A stretch of DNA of 64,000 bases from Trichobilharzia szidati (GCA_944472155.2 OX235272.1:96168020-96232019); one strand, 5' to 3'. Counted from the stretch's first letter, positions 50,631 through 63,290 are shown. Program-made: numbers and translations. Notes: a model not told the origin generated them from the sequence alone.

Positions 50631-51102
50631 TCTCCTACTAGTCACCAGACACCGAATTGAGAGTAATATCTTCGCCTTCGATTTTGTTTCGTTTCATTTT
50701 CCATGTTTACTATTACTAATAATGTAAGAGGATAGGAGGAAAACAGTAAAGTACACGATGTCCTTTGAACGGATTCAATGGGTTCAATGTTTCACTTGTT
50801 AAATATTCACTGATACACTGAATTTTGTTTACGATTTTTTATCTCGTCATTTTTTCAGTTTAAACTTCCAGACGAAAATTTATTAACACTTAAGTTGTGA
50901 AACACTGTAATACTTAAGTTTTGGTAAGTCATCAAGGTCACGCAAGGTGAAAGTCCATTTTTTTGAAAAGTGTGAAACTGAGTAAAATGAAGAAATCAAC
51001 ACACAAAAACACCAAAAGTATATCAGTAGAAAATAAATTCAAATGAGATGAAAAAAGGATGGAATTATTTATCAGTGTAATCAGGAGAAATTTATTTAAG
51101 AA

Positions 51103-51108
51103 ACTCAC
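51103..51108 (-). other. Splice donor ending the receptor exon
   Basis: GTGAGT on the minus strand directly after codon 733 (FFIIA), in phase 0, at the TM6 end where the next expected part is extracellular loop 3 and TM7. Translation past it gives 56 hydrophobic, A+T-rich residues without CxxP or NPxxY, as expected for intron read-through. The matching TM7 exon was not recognised in the window. Confidence 0.85.
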
Positions 51109-53307
51109 AGCAATAATAAAGAATGGTAACCAGCATAGACAAAAGCATCCCATAATAACTCCAAGTGTTTTAACCGCCTTCGATTCATTTTGATGACGTG
51201 AGTGGCGTTTTTTCACTGGCAATTTAGCAAATGCCCAACTCGGTGTACGACTGCCCTGATGTGATGTCACATTAAAATTTGATATTTGATCGTAATCAGA
51301 GGATTTTTTACGCTGTAGCGTATTACTAGCTCTTGTAATATTACCATGATTATCAGCATTATTACTATTATTATTGTTATTATCATTAGTCATTGTGGTC
51401 GTAGTCGTTGTAGTTCGTGTATTTGTCATTTGTCCCAGTGAATGTTGTACATCCTTTCTAACATGACGACCAGTAATCTGATTCCAGGGGAAACTATGCG
51501 AAGTAGACGGTGTACTACATCGTCGATCAATTGTATAATCAGGTAAACCTAGGAGAAATGGACGATTTTTGTGCAAGTATTCATTCGCCGTGGTGAACGA
51601 TCTTCTAGGTGTATGAAAGGGTCTTTGCCGTGGTCGTGCTACATGCATTGACATTGTTGGTGGTTGTGGTTGGTTAAGTCCAGTCGCGACTAACCTTGTC
51701 GATAATGGTGGTGTACCGGAAGATGAAGGTGGGGAATAAACATCTCTTCTACCGCTAACTGTTGTCGCTGAAGTGGAAAATTTACCCATCCCATTGACTA
51801 TCAGTGGTGTAGTCTCCTGTGATGACATCATTATATTACAACTTATCTCCTCAGGACTAATAAGATTACTGCTGTATTTGTCACAGTTGACAGCGTTGGG
51901 TGTGTACAGATTTGGAGCAGCTTCAGAAATCTGAGATAAACTATTCATGTGACTAGATTCATCAAAATAATGCGAAATCGAAAGTAGTGGTGGGGAGAAT
52001 ATTGAATTTCTTGATCGATTTGTATCAGTTAGTTGAAATGTGTCATTTTTAGACATCGGTGTCATCGGTTGATTAGTAATGTTATTATTATTGTCATTAG
52101 CAGTATGATCTGATACAGTTACGAAATTTAAATTTTCATCTTTTTTATGATTACTTCGATTTTTTAAATGTGCTAAATTAATACTAATCGAGTGTCGTGT
52201 ATACGGTGCAGCGAAAAACTCTGCTCGCAACTGTCTTAACTCTTTAACACGCTGTTCAAATTGTTCAACAGACGAGAGCATAGAAGAACTTTCAGAGACA
52301 ACACGGGGCTTTCTGACTGTTTGTGTCGTCAACATATCTGACGATTTTTGATTACCTTCACCATGATAACTAAATCTTCTCAATGGACGGGGTTTCCGCC
52401 GTCGGCATAATTCGGATGGAGGCAGAGGATATTTCTCTTTAGTCAGCATACTATTATTATGCTGTAGATTATTTATTTGTCCATTAGATTTATAATCTGT
52501 AGATTGGTTTAATCTTTGAAATTGTTCAATTTTCAACTGTTCATTATTATTATCACTTTCAAGTGAACTGTGTACATTATATTGTGTATGATTGAATGTA
52601 GACGATTTTGTTACAGATTCTGTGACGAGCTTTTGTTTAGCATCTGCTTGTGCCATATGACGCGCCAGCATTAATATACGTCCATATAATACAAGCATTA
52701 CGATTAGTGGTATATAAAATGCACCCCATGTAGCATAAACTTGATATATCATATTTGAACTATATTGACATACACCAGGTACAAATGGTTCTTTAAAACC
52801 AAACATTGGTGGTATACTAATCAGAGCTGAAAATAACCATACTAATAATATCATTAACATCATACGTTTCGGTGTACGTTTAGCAGCATATTGTAAAGGG
52901 CGTGTAATAGCTAAATATCGATCAATTGATATAGCGCATAAATTTAAAATTGACGCTGTACACATTAATACATCAAAGGAAATGTACATATCACACATGC
53001 CTTCACCTAATGGCCAGTAACCACGTACTTCATTCAGTGTGGCAAGTGGTATAACTAATAGGCCGACGAGCAGGTCGCTTACAGCTAGGCTAACAATTAA
53101 AAAATTACTTGGCGTTCGTAATTTTTTCACCAAACCAATAGCTAAAACAACTAACAGATTACCCAAAACTGTACCAATACAAACGCTAGCTAGAAAAACG
53201 CCTATAATAATCATACTATTTCCAATTGGAGTTGAAGGCAATGGCAATGATTCCATGCTTTGATTCATACTGCCACTGTTTACTGGAGTGACTGGTGATG
53301 TACTCAT
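51109..53307 (-). CDS. Serotonin-type (5-HT1/5-HT7-like) G-protein-coupled receptor, N-terminus to TM6
   Basis: Rhodopsin-family amine receptor; the likely ligand is serotonin, acting at the plasma membrane through G proteins. Visible in the 733 coding residues: a short N-terminus with one N-glycosylation site (N15), TM1 about 33-57 with N50, TM2 with D78, disulfide pair C105/C180, TM3 with amine-binding D112, DRY at 129-131, TM4 with W157, TM5 with P200, and TM6 with CWLPFF at 725-730. The GAFYIP segment and the KTLG-to-CWLPFF stretch resemble 5-HT1/5-HT7 receptors. The third cytoplasmic loop runs about 214-708, far longer than in vertebrate relatives, with Asn and Thr runs. The start is supported by an in-frame TAA three codons upstream (53314-53316). 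The open frame continues to 50938, but that part is intron: a GTGAGT donor follows residue 733 in phase 0 and the read-through lacks NPxxY. TM7 and the C-tail are missing from the exon. Dopamine or octopamine as ligand cannot be excluded. Confidence 0.95.
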
Positions 53308-54230
53308 TGTGTTTTAGATGACAGGGTGTTTTCTTTCTGGTGTTGTTAGCTGTTGAGTCTTTGTTTAAATTCTTATGCGTTCTCCTTTTTCTTCACTTTG
53401 CTGTTTTACTTGTGTTTCAGTTTGAAATTCATGACTTCACATGCTTTTGCATATAACGATGCATACAAATCAAGTATGCATCAGTGTCATTGTGGTGCTT
53501 GGTTGACAGTTTTCACCAGATGGCGTGTAAATAATATCCAGCATGAGTTGTGTTGATTAAATATCCAACATATAGTTTATTGTGAAAAGAACAAACGGTA
53601 TGCGTTTAAAGTTGAAGTGAATGCGATTTTATAATCCGAACTTTATAAATATGTATGTGTTAATGAGTAAATGATAGTTAAAATAATTCTGATGACAGCA
53701 GTAGCATTTATTCATTGTTTCGAAAATTGATCCCCACTTCTACGACATGATGGTATTGTGACAATCTAATTGACACGCATACACACAAGTATGCATATCT
53801 CGGCATATTAGCCAGATTATGTTGTAATTCGTCCATTAATAGAATAAAAGAATAGTGATTCTTGAATTTCATTGGTCCAATTCCAACCAATTATATGTCT
53901 GATTTAGACACGTGAATGAATGAATTAACAAAAGGTGTGTATTTTCTCAGTGTGCGTGTGTATTATTTGTGAGCATGTGTGAAGTGGGCCTAAGTGAATA
54001 ATTCCTACCCCAAAAATCACATATCCCTTTTCATCTGTTTTTCACCAAAATGTTATTATTACGGAACAAAAGCTGTTGAAATACAATGAGAACTAACATG
54101 TGTCCATCTTTGTATACTCAATTGTGTTTTAAGGGTCAAATATTCATAAATGTACTTTTGCCTCCTTTGTAGGTGTGTTAATTGTGTGCATATGTGCATC
54201 ATTTAAGGCATTAACAAAGAGAATAATATG
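53308..54230. other. Region upstream of the receptor gene; no gene seen
   Basis: A+T-rich flank holding the 5' untranslated sequence and possibly the promoter of the minus-strand receptor. I see no convincing core promoter motif, repeat or other gene, and no long open frame beyond chance size. Confidence 0.5.
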
Positions 54231-55099
54231 GAAGAGCAATATAGTTTTATTGAATGTCGTAAATCACAGGGAGTAGATACACATGCACCAATCATTGAGA
54301 ACGATTTTCAGCCATATCCAGCCACCATTGGTTCTTACCATCCCGAGGACCTCAACCAGGAAGCCATTCTACACCTCCCTACGTCGGTGGCTTAAACTAA
54401 CTGCTGTAGATTTCATTGACTGATGCTATGTTTTGACTTGAACATCACTAGCTCTTTTACAACTTGATCCTATGTCAGCTAACATTTTCGGTCGATGCCT
54501 TGGCATACATAACACATGTCCTAACCATCTCAGTATATGTAACTTCACAACGTTGTCGATTGATTTACCCTCCTTACCTAGCAGTCCACCGACGCCTAAC
54601 CTCAATATTGCTCACCCTGTTATACCACTTAACACGGGAATAGAACGTAGACACCTATGTCCAGAGACAGCTGGCCGGTTTTTTCATGTCTTCCACTTTC
54701 AGTGACCATGTCTCACAACCATCCATATAGGAGGACAAAGCGAACTGCTGAGCAGTACACACGCCCTTTGGTCGATAGCCGGATATCACGTCTAAGCCAG
54801 AGATGGAGCAAACTGACATGTGCGAGACGAGCCTTCTGTATCCGTGCTGAGATTTCATCAGCCGTTAATCAGATGATGGGACTGTCTGATGCAACTCCCC
54901 AAATAAATGAAGTGGTCAACACTCCCTACCAAGCACTACACCACCTCCCTATCTTTAAGCTAAGAGTCAGTCAATGTAGTCTAGTCCAGTCCAGTCCTGT
55001 AGCATCATCTTAGATTTGACGGGAGCGAATCGCATACCGAACATCCGAAGATTGCAGCTCAAGGTGCTCAGAAGACTCTTCATTTTTTATCATTTTCGA

Positions 55100-55812
55100 C
55101 TACAAGGGCTACATCATCTGCGTGTATATTATAAGTCAACGACATTATTCCGTGGTAACAAGTCAATCCCTGAGTCCCTGAAGTCACTTAGGGTTAAGTC
55201 GATTAGTACACCTATGATGAAATTGAATAGAAATGGGGATAGTGGGTATCCCAGTCGGACACCACTAGTTGTCACCACTTCAGATGACAACTCGCAGTAG
55301 GCTCTCAAGCGGCTGCATGGGTTCGAGCAGAGTGCCTTGATCAGTGCAATGTATTTTCTCGGCATTCCTTTCGTAGCCAAACATCGCCATGGTAACTCTC
55401 TGCTGGCAGAATCGAATGCCGCCTATAGGTCAAGAAATATGACGATTGTTGGACGCCGGTAAGTATGCCTATGTTCCAGAATCTGTGGAAGGATGAAGAT
55501 ATGATCAACACACCCTCTTCCTGGTCTAGGACCTGTCTGGTTCTCTCGTGTTTGTTCCTCTTGGGCACCACTTAGTCTACGCATTATTTTTGAGCCTAGA
55601 ACTTTAGACACCATATTAGTCAAGCTATTCCCTCTGTAATAATCACAGAGGGACTTATCTGCTTTCCTATGTATAGGGATAATCACTGACTTACATTCAC
55701 CCGACGGGACTTCCTCTGATTCCCAGACGCTGCCCAATATCTCAGTTAACACAGACAGTAAACTGTCTTCGCCATCCTTAAACAACTCTGGAGTCATTCC
55801 GTCAGGTCCCAC
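55100..55812 (-). pseudogene. LINE reverse transcriptase domain (frameshifted)
   Basis: RT segments in order: GPDGMTPELF, KSVIIPIHRK, CDYYRG, PGRGCVDHIFIL, and motif A FLDL (55423-55812). After an in-frame stop follow AAFDS and motif B SGVRLGYPLSPFLFNF (55129-55380). After a further frameshift comes motif C ADDVAL (about 55104-55121). The cDNA-synthesis activity is lost. Confidence 0.85.
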
Positions 55813-56686
55813 AGCTTTGCCTCATTTTACATTAGTGGCAGCCTTAGTAACCTCAGCTAGGGACGAGGGGTCTGTGTTTATATCCCATTCGGGGAGGTGT
55901 TGGATGCTGGGTAAGTTGAGCATGGATGTAGGCCAATTAAATTGCTCCACAAAGTGTTCTTTCCAACGTTCCAGTCGTCTACCCTGAAAGATAATTATGG
56001 TGCCATTTTTCTGAGAGATTGTTTCACTTATCATTTGTCTTTTGCCACCTGTTCCCCTGATAAGTCCAAATAGTTGTCTGGTGTTACCTACCACCACTTT
56101 TCCTCTCCTTCACTTTTATCGCCCATCACTGTTCATGGTTGTTTCGAAGGCTACTTGCTAGTTTGCGTTTGAGTAGCTTTCGCTCCTCATCATAATCGGA
56201 GCTGACCGGAATCAGTCTTCTTGTGTTAATCAGTTCGGATGAGTTAGTGGAAATCCAGTAGCTCTTACTAACTTTAGTTTCAGGTTATTAACAACCTTTA
56301 CACCTGTGTCTATAGCTAACTGTATGTTGTGCCAGGCTTCCTCAGGAGGGGTCCTGACGTTGACCTCAGATACTCGTTTCGCTATTTCTTCCTTAAATAG
56401 GGACTCAGAGTCTCGATCTAGTTGGGGATGTAACTGCTTCGCTGCCAAAGATTTTTAAGTTTGTTTAGACGTAAGCATAAACGTGCGCGAACGAGACCGT
56501 GATCAGGGTCTACGCACGTGTTTCAGAAGGAGCTAATCACCCAAGTCAACAATACCCTATCGTTATGTGGTCTATCTGAGTCCATCGTTGATTTGATGCT
56601 GACTAGGAACAGATGATTATCTGAACAGAACTTTAGAAGACGATCACCGTTACCGGTTCGTCCGCAGGGAACGCCATACGTACCAC

Positions 56687-57286
56687 CTAAGAACTTTCAG
56701 TCTGGCACAAGTTCCCTACTTGGGCACTAAAGTCGCCTGCTAAAAAATTATATCTGAACGTTTTGTTTTTTTGCAGCGAATTGAAAAGTTTCTGGTAGAA
56801 GTCATCCTTTAGTTCATCAGAACTGCAGATTGTTGGGGCGTAAGCGGAGACTATGAAAAGACAACAGTGGGTAACGGCATCTTTCCTTCTTTTAAGGGAC
56901 CCGTTCAAACAGACCGCACACATAGGACTATCTACTTGGATCCAGTCAAGAAGGGATTTTTCTGCCCTAACACTCAATGCTATCCCTACACCTGCGAGTC
57001 CTCGCGAACTAGCTGAGGGGTCTCCTGACACCATTAAGGTGAATTTTGCAGATTCACCTTGTTGGCCGGGTGAAGTTAAGTGAATGACCACACTCGGGTC
57101 TTGTATGCGTGTCTCCGAAACACAACATAAATCCATGGCTCGAGATGCCACAGTTCTTGCTAGTGATGTTTGCTGTCCGATTTGGCAGAGGGTCCTGACG
57201 TTGAATGCTCCTATATGAAGTTGGCGACGTGACTTTAAGAGGCTGTCAGGTGTGCTTCTATGTCTCCCATCGTTGTTCGGGTTCAC
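56687..57286 (-). pseudogene. LINE ORF2 endonuclease domain (fragment)
   Basis: AP-endonuclease-like domain: GAFNVRTL (residues 26-33; N29), catalytic-type E58 in CCVSETRIQD, SAYAPT (147-152), and GDFSAQ (184-189), where the family usually has GDFNA. The domain should nick target DNA to prime reverse transcription. The frame breaks shortly after, and the later SDH motif is not in this frame. Confidence 0.8.
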
Positions 57287-57989
57287 AGAGTGATTGAAGA
57301 CGACTCACTAGCCTGCTAAATAATATTAACAGTAGGAGGAAAACAAGATGATAGGATGACAGGGATAAAGGAGAATGATGCTCAGGAGGGCTTCGTGTGC
57401 TCTTAGAAGTGAATGGGCGGTTGTTCCTTCCTGGCTATCCACACCGTGAAAGTTGACTGGTTCTTGGGGTGCCTGAAACAGAAAGAGGGTTAGTGTTGCG
57501 TGACCACAGATCTCAGGGGACAAGTGCCTGAGGCCGGTCGCACACTGCCTGTATAAAGCAGCTTTCTGATTTGGTTCCGTAATAGTAACTTACCACCATT
57601 TACGGACCATCGTAGGATAAGTCAGCATGTACATTTTTTGGGGTTGACCTTTTCTAACGCCTCTGTCCAGAGTGGAGAGGCAGCATAGTTGACAAGCTGG
57701 TCATCTGAGGGAAACACCTTAATGCTGTTACATACTTATTCCCCAGCAGTACGACTTTGCCCACAGACCTCCAGAATAGTGTAAAAAAGAAATTCTTACA
57801 AAATGCCGGTAATTGCTTTTGGTCTAATTGCTATCCTAACAATCTTCCTGGCGTGGTATGACCTACAGTGAATTTAGTTCCAGTCAGCATAGCTTGCTGG
57901 GTCATTGCCACATACAAGCCAGACCACCACGTCAAGGTAGCAGCTATCGGTCGGGACAGATGAAAGTTAGCAATTCACGGACTACTGAA

Positions 57990-58170
57990 CTCCGGCCCAA
58001 GTGGCTGAATGGTCAACGAGTTTGGTCGTTTAACCTGAGTGTTCTAGTCTGAATCCTTGATGGGGTACGCACCATTGAAGAGTCCCAAACTACGATGGAA
58101 CAAGTGTCCCTGTTTGTCACTGGTCTCTAACTAGTTTTGATTTGTTACGAAATCAGCATTGAGAAATAAA
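57990..58170 (+). mobile_element. SINE family B copy
   Basis: Head ggcccaagtggctgaatggt, ttctagtctgaatccttg B-box remnant, then ttgaagagtcccaaactacg and ggtctctaactagttttg. Confidence 0.7.
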
Positions 58171-58542
58171 GAATCCACAAGTAAGAAAGTCTATAAAATA
58201 ACCTTCCATTAACTTTTAGCAACTGCCTGTCACTTTTACCTTATCATGCTGTTACTTAGACGTAAGAATAAAGGAGGTCAGTATTAAATTTTCATTAGAT
58301 TATTTATATCACCAAGAGAAGAAGGGGAAATTATTTCCCTATGATTTTGGACTCGTCAACAACTGATATCTTCTAACTGAAAAGGAGTGTAGAGGAAAGA
58401 TATCAAAACTTACAGTCCTTGGTTTAAAATTCAATGTTTTGCGTATTGCAAATCTAGTTATTTCGTAACAAATATTGTCAACTGTCCTACTACCCCATAA
58501 CCTTTAAGTTTTGTCTTTCCCTAAATTTAAAAAAATTCCTAT

Positions 58543-58730
58543 ACGTTCCGAATGGAACATTGTACTTCAGGCTACATATTACTTACTTTTACTGGGTGGG
58601 GTTGCCAACCCTCCCTCTTTACCAGTCTTGCTACCTACTTAGGCTGGCTTAGGAGTGTGTCCACTGGGGATGGAACCCCGAACCACATGGGTAGTTGCAG
58701 AGTATTCTACCACCGAAACACCAACGCACC
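58543..58730 (-). mobile_element. SINE family A copy
   Basis: Minus strand: ggtgcgttggtgtttcggtg head, ggggttccatccccagtgg B-box region, ctggtaaagagggagggttg body and ccgaatg tail. It shares subfamily changes with the copy at 63046. Confidence 0.8.
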
Positions 58731-58847
58731 TAAAGCCACTTAATAATCAATGACTTAAATAAACTGTCATTGATCTGAAAGCAGTAACTAATAACAACAG
58801 TGAAGGCACTGTTGAAATTCAGATAGCAATGGTACAGCTAGTGGAAC

Positions 58848-59045
58848 AATGGTAGGACGTTCAGCGAGGATGCATGTAGTCAAGGTTTGACTCCCGTCCG
58901 AACTAATCGGTGGTAAGCGAGGCAATTTGGGAATGAAGGGAGTGAGGCTATCACAATCCCACCTCATAATAAAAGCAACACCATTTTTTCTCCTGAGACT
59001 TGGAGACTTGAGGCTTGAACCCATATGTTCCAAGCGAAAATAATA
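58848..59045 (+). mobile_element. SINE family A copy
   Basis: Diverged head (ggacgttcagcgaggatgc), tgactcccgtccg B-box region, tail cccatatgttccaagcg. Confidence 0.65.
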
Positions 59046-59879
59046 GGAAATCTTCAGTATCTCAACTACTAAGGATCACTTAGCTTTTCTGAATAAATTG
59101 TTGAGAGTTTTTATTATTTTTCAGTAACCGTAATAATTATAGCTTTATTCTGTACAAAAGTTTACGCAATCCAAAGAATTTTCAGCATAGTTTATTGCAT
59201 AGTATTTTCTCTTCATCTAGGATGTTCAAGTAAAATGGTAGTCTACGGCACATCGTGTGATGGAATGCCGTTCGATCTGAAGAACGAAATAATCCCCTAT
59301 GATATTTTTCTACCGTCGCCAAGAAATGCGTTGCAGTAGGTTGATGTACAACATGCGATTTTGGTTTACTTATTGTCAGTATCGATAACGAAAGAGTTGA
59401 AGAAATTTAAACTTCCCTCATTATTCATCATTCAAGGTTGAATTTAGTATCAGTGATCAATTATAATATAAAATAACCACTGGATTTCACACTATCTAGT
59501 TATTGATTTCATTCCGGTGTAGGCATATTAAATCAGGTAATAAATTAACGTAAACACACAAACACACATAGATATATCAGTACCAGGTGAGGAAGCTAAA
59601 GAATACACTACAGGATATTTACTTAAACAGCTACAAACTACGGATAAAAATATGCAGGTTTATGTTGTTCACAATAAAATAAGTTCAACTTTATGTGCAC
59701 ATTTATACAAAATAATTAAATTCATTTACGCTGGAAGTTACTAGGTGCTGGTGAATATTTAACAGAAAACGTGTACCTTGAGAACATGATTCAGTGTTGT
59801 TGCCTGTTAAATGCATGTGTAAGTGAATAAAACATATCAGTACTATTGTTATTAATCAGTCCCTGTCTTCTGAACAGAA

Positions 59880-60020
59880 CAAAGGGCTTCAGAGGCATAT
59901 CTCCCTTGTACTCTGTTCTTCGGTAGCATTTTCATATTGCTCCAAAACTGCTTGCAGCCTTTCAGTTCGTCTTCACGTGATCATCTCCAGGTCATCCTAG
60001 GGCTCGCGCTCAACCCGTTG
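59880..60020 (-). mobile_element. Possible LINE C-terminal fragment
   Basis: Minus-strand reading gives MTWR, then ELKGCKQFWSNMKMLPKNRV and ASEALCS, matching the TWRR...W..L...A..R...LCS pattern at the end of RTE-like ORF2. Short and interrupted. Confidence 0.4.
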
Positions 60021-60713
60021 TTTGCTTTCCATTCGACTGTCAGTCTACTATCCTCACTATATATACTGTCTAATTTATCTTTATTCCCAACTAAATATTT
60101 GTTAGGTAATAGTACATTCCTTACTTCCCTTTTTCTGTGTTGCTAAAAATAATTGCAGTTGGCATTTTATTATTGTGTTGCTGGATTGTTTTTTATTTCT
60201 AATATACTTATTTTTAGTTTTTGAGGTGGGGAAGGCGTTTTCTATGAAATCAGAGTGAGAAATAATGTCTTCCAGATGATAAAATTTCTAGACAACACGT
60301 TCTGTTTATCATTTGCATGACATATATATATGTATATGTATATTGAAAAATAAAATTTACAAAACAAATGAGTTCTGCTCCTTTGTCACGTCATGGCGCA
60401 ATCCAAAGCTAACAAATACAAGACTGATGTGCAGAAAACCAGGTGATATAATCCAGTAAAGCAGTATAAAGTGTTAAGCGCAGTAATTTGATGTCACACT
60501 GGCAATTAAACAGAATTATTCATGATACCGAGATATATCGCCTACACCCTCACCACCACCACCACCCACGTCTCCCGGAATTTGGGAAGAAGAAAATAAG
60601 TATTAAAAAGTAGAGAGGACAACGTGTACTTATCCTTTTGTACTTTGTTATCCGATATTGATGATTCAGGAAGAAAGAGAAATGCAGATTTATTCATCTC
60701 TATTATTAGTCGG

Positions 60714-60715
<2 letters not shown>

Positions 60716-60749
<34 letters not shown>
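60716..60749. repeat. (AT)n microsatellite
   Basis: The longest pure AT run in the window. Confidence 0.95.
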
Positions 60750-60752
<3 letters not shown>

Positions 60753-61069
60753 ATATTATAATACAGGGGTATTATTTACTGCAAGACCTTTACCTTTTTT
60801 TAAGCCGTAATCCCTTACTTATATCATTTACATCAAAAATCATACCATGTGACCATGAATAAAAAAAATAATTCGCTTCCAAAAATATGATGCAGATGAC
60901 AATAGTACAGCTATACTCGATGACATACAAGTTTATCCTTTAAAATGAAGTAATATGGAATTATGAACAGCTAAACTGGCCATATTCACCTGTTAGATTG
61001 GCTAACGTGTAGACTCAAAATAATGCTTCTTTATATATGAATGTGTGTATATCACATTCAGACTTCATA

Positions 61070-62650
61070 AACCTTCTGGAACCAATTGAACAGCAATTTC
61101 CCTGCAACTGACATCGAGATTCTTTCGATTTTGTTAATTCCATTGAAACGTCAACGTATTTGATCAAATTATGCTGTCACTAGATGTGGTCACATTGTTT
61201 ATGAACTGAAACAATATGTTACATATGTAAACATACAGATACAAACGGAATCAACACTGGAATACCTAACCACCATTTGAAGAAAATCCTGTTGAGAAAC
61301 ACTCTAAATGTCCAAATCTCTTTCAGAAACGAAATATGTAGACCACTGGGCCTCTTGCTTGCAGATTTCTTCATGTCAAAACTCAAAAACACATACTTTA
61401 AGAAAATGAGTGACATCTTTGGGTTTTAAAAGAGATACATGGACGATGCTTTTATTATCTCCAATGATGAAGTGAATTTCGGAGATGTTCTAGATTTTCT
61501 TAACAGCTGCCACCCTGCAATCCAGTTCATATTAAGGAAGGAGTACGATTCACAAAAAGCTTTCCTCCATGTTCAATTCACATGATGTGAGGAAGATGGA
61601 GCACTGAAACGACCCATTCACAGAAAGTCAACATGGAACGGAGAACTCACAAACTTCCGCAGTTGGGTGACTTTACATACAAAACGAAACCTAGTCCGCT
61701 CACTGAGCCACAGAATCCGCAAAGTATGCATTTCTTACACTATGGAAGAAGAACTGAATTTTATATAGGGGATTCTCATCGAAAATGGCTACCCCGGACG
61801 TTTCATCGCAAAAACCATGAAGCCTACACCATTAAAACAGCACGCACTTTCTGTCCTTCACAAAACTTCTGTATCTGAATCCTCAATTCAATGAAGACTC
61901 ATCTGTAGATAGGCCAAGGAACTGGCTCTTCGGGTCATTGAGGAAAACCTTCTTTGTAAATGAAACTGGAGCGACATTCTCTACAAAGCCATTACTTTGC
62001 ATGAACGTGAAAAATAATCTAGTACTACTGGCGTCGGTGGCATAGCGGTTAGGACGCTCGCCGACCATACACATGGTCCGGGGTTCGATCCTCGGCCACA
62101 GACGCACTCCTTTACCTCGCTGAGACAGAAATAGTGCTGGTGAAGAGGAAAGGTTGGGCATGAGGCTAGCAACCCCATCCTGTAAAATAAACACTGCTAC
62201 AGAAACTTCAAACCACTAGCTTGAAGCCCTATGTTCCACTGGGGAACGTGAAGAAAAAAACTGGCCTCATCATTGTGTATGCACTAGTTTACCTGCTCCT
62301 GTGGAGCTAGGTTTGCCGGTCATACTGAGCATTTGCTATCCAAAAATATCATTGAACACTTACTCACATGGTTTTATAGAGGAGAAATGAGCCCTCTACA
62401 GCTCTATTGTGGAACATCTAATCGACTCTGGACACCTAGTAAACCCGCAAACCGACTTCAGAGTTATCTGCAGAGTAGACGGAAGTCTTGCCAAAGGAGT
62501 ATGAAACAAACTTATTCAAATCGCAGAAGCCATGGCAATCCATACGTTATATGCTGAACTCTGCATACGGAAGAAGTTTGTTCAGTCACTAAATCTACAA
62601 TGGATCTAATTTGTCTTAACACTGAATACTTAATTTTTTGTTGATCCTAA
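61070..62650 (+). pseudogene. Penelope-like element, RT and endonuclease, split by a SINE
   Basis: In shifting frames: RT motif A LDVVTLFMN (about 61175-61205); motif B remnant RPLGLLLADFFMSKLK (about 61340); motif C RYMDDAF (61432-61452); thumb FLNSCHPAIQFIL and IHRKSTWNGELTNFRSW. A SINE-A (62031-62260) interrupts the interdomain. The endonuclease resumes with FTCSCGARFAGHTEHLLS (62296-62350), then VEHLIDSGHLVNPQTDFRV and AEAMAI to 62600. The YIG position reads FAG. This is a different subtype from the element at 17390, which lacks the CSCGA motif. Confidence 0.85.
62031..62260 (+). mobile_element. SINE family A copy inserted in a Penelope-like element
   Basis: Head gcgtcggtggcatagcggtt, B box ggggttcgatcc, full body and tail ending in a run of A. 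It splits the Penelope-like open frame: the endonuclease CSCGA motif resumes at about 62300. It is closest to the head at 9505-9576. Confidence 0.85.
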
Positions 62651-63045
62651 TGTTTCAGTTTTTAGTCATATTATTCCCCCCCTGCCCCTCGCTTTTACAC
62701 TTATACACCTTGCGACACTAAACTTAACTTGACTCTCTTTCAATTTCTGTTGAATTCTGTTCACTGCTGTCATTAACATTGCATCATGCAATTTTGTTTT
62801 AGTTTCTACCCCTTTAACGTTTCCTGTATTACGCAGCTGTTATCTGAAGCCTACTATTCTAATAACACATCTTTGCAAACATTACTTTTGTTGCTAAGAC
62901 AATTTGCTGTTTATATGCAGCTGTACAGCTCAAGAATGATATCACTGAAAACAGTGACTCTTGCTGAAATCTTTTCTTTTATACGACTTAATATGGATTT
63001 TTAAGTTGTTTCAGAAAATAATCAGAAAATAGTTGATGTACATTA

Positions 63046-63290
63046 GTGCACTGGTAGTTCAGCGGTAGAACACTCTGCAACTACCCATGTGGTTCAGGGT
63101 TCCATTCCCAGTGGACACACTCCTAAGTCTCTCTAAGTAGGTAGTAAGACTGGTAAAGAGGGAGGGTTGGATGTGAGGTTGGCAACCCCACCCAGTAAAA
63201 GTAAGACCACTGCAAGTGAAACTTCAAATATGTAGCTTGAAGTACAGTGTTCCATTCGGGACGTAAAGGAATAAAATAAGAACTAATAAA
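63046..63290 (+). mobile_element. SINE family A copy with target-site duplication
   Basis: Head gtgcactggtagttcagcgg, B box agggttccattcccag, full body, A-rich tail. It is flanked by 22-base direct repeats (63022-63043 and 63293-63314) that match at 20 positions. Confidence 0.85.

Larger units (their letters stand above)
50400..50660. mobile_element. Two Smα-like hammerhead SINE copies facing away from each other
   Basis: A minus-strand copy (hammerhead 50490-50534, tail leftward to about 50400) is followed by a plus-strand copy (hammerhead 50586-50630, tail to about 50655). Both tRNA-like heads are truncated near the junction, where the motif ccagtgag occurs twice. The left tail resembles the tail of the copies at 9.9 and 10.9 kb (gcttc.acgatgtctg). 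The element lies downstream of the receptor exon, inside its intron. Confidence 0.8.
54230..57300 (-). mobile_element. Long broken non-LTR retrotransposon (LINE)
   Basis: Three kilobases of a LINE ORF2 on the minus strand, 5' end at right: endonuclease (56687-57286), linker (56230-56448, 55822-56097), RT (55129-55812), and C-terminal region with LYGCETW (about 54720) and an HRP-rich stretch, then a short tail with caataaaac. At least three frameshifts and several stops make it inactive. It differs in sequence from the RTE fragments elsewhere. It lies next to the receptor gene, whose 5' end is 920 bases away. Confidence 0.85.
59046..61069. other. Mostly no recognisable gene
   Basis: Apart from the possible LINE piece at 59880-60020 and the AT run at 60716, only A+T-rich noncoding sequence. 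The 69-codon frame at 59937-60146 is antisense to the LINE piece. Confidence 0.5.

Noticed and set aside
50938..51108. C-terminal 56 residues of the receptor open frame
   Set aside because: They follow a perfect GTGAGT donor, are A+T-driven and lack TM7 motifs; taken as intron.
53039..53263. 74-codon plus-strand open frame
   Set aside because: Antisense to the receptor exon, no domain.
55016..55300. Plus-strand open frames over the LINE
   Set aside because: Antisense shadows of the LINE reverse transcriptase.
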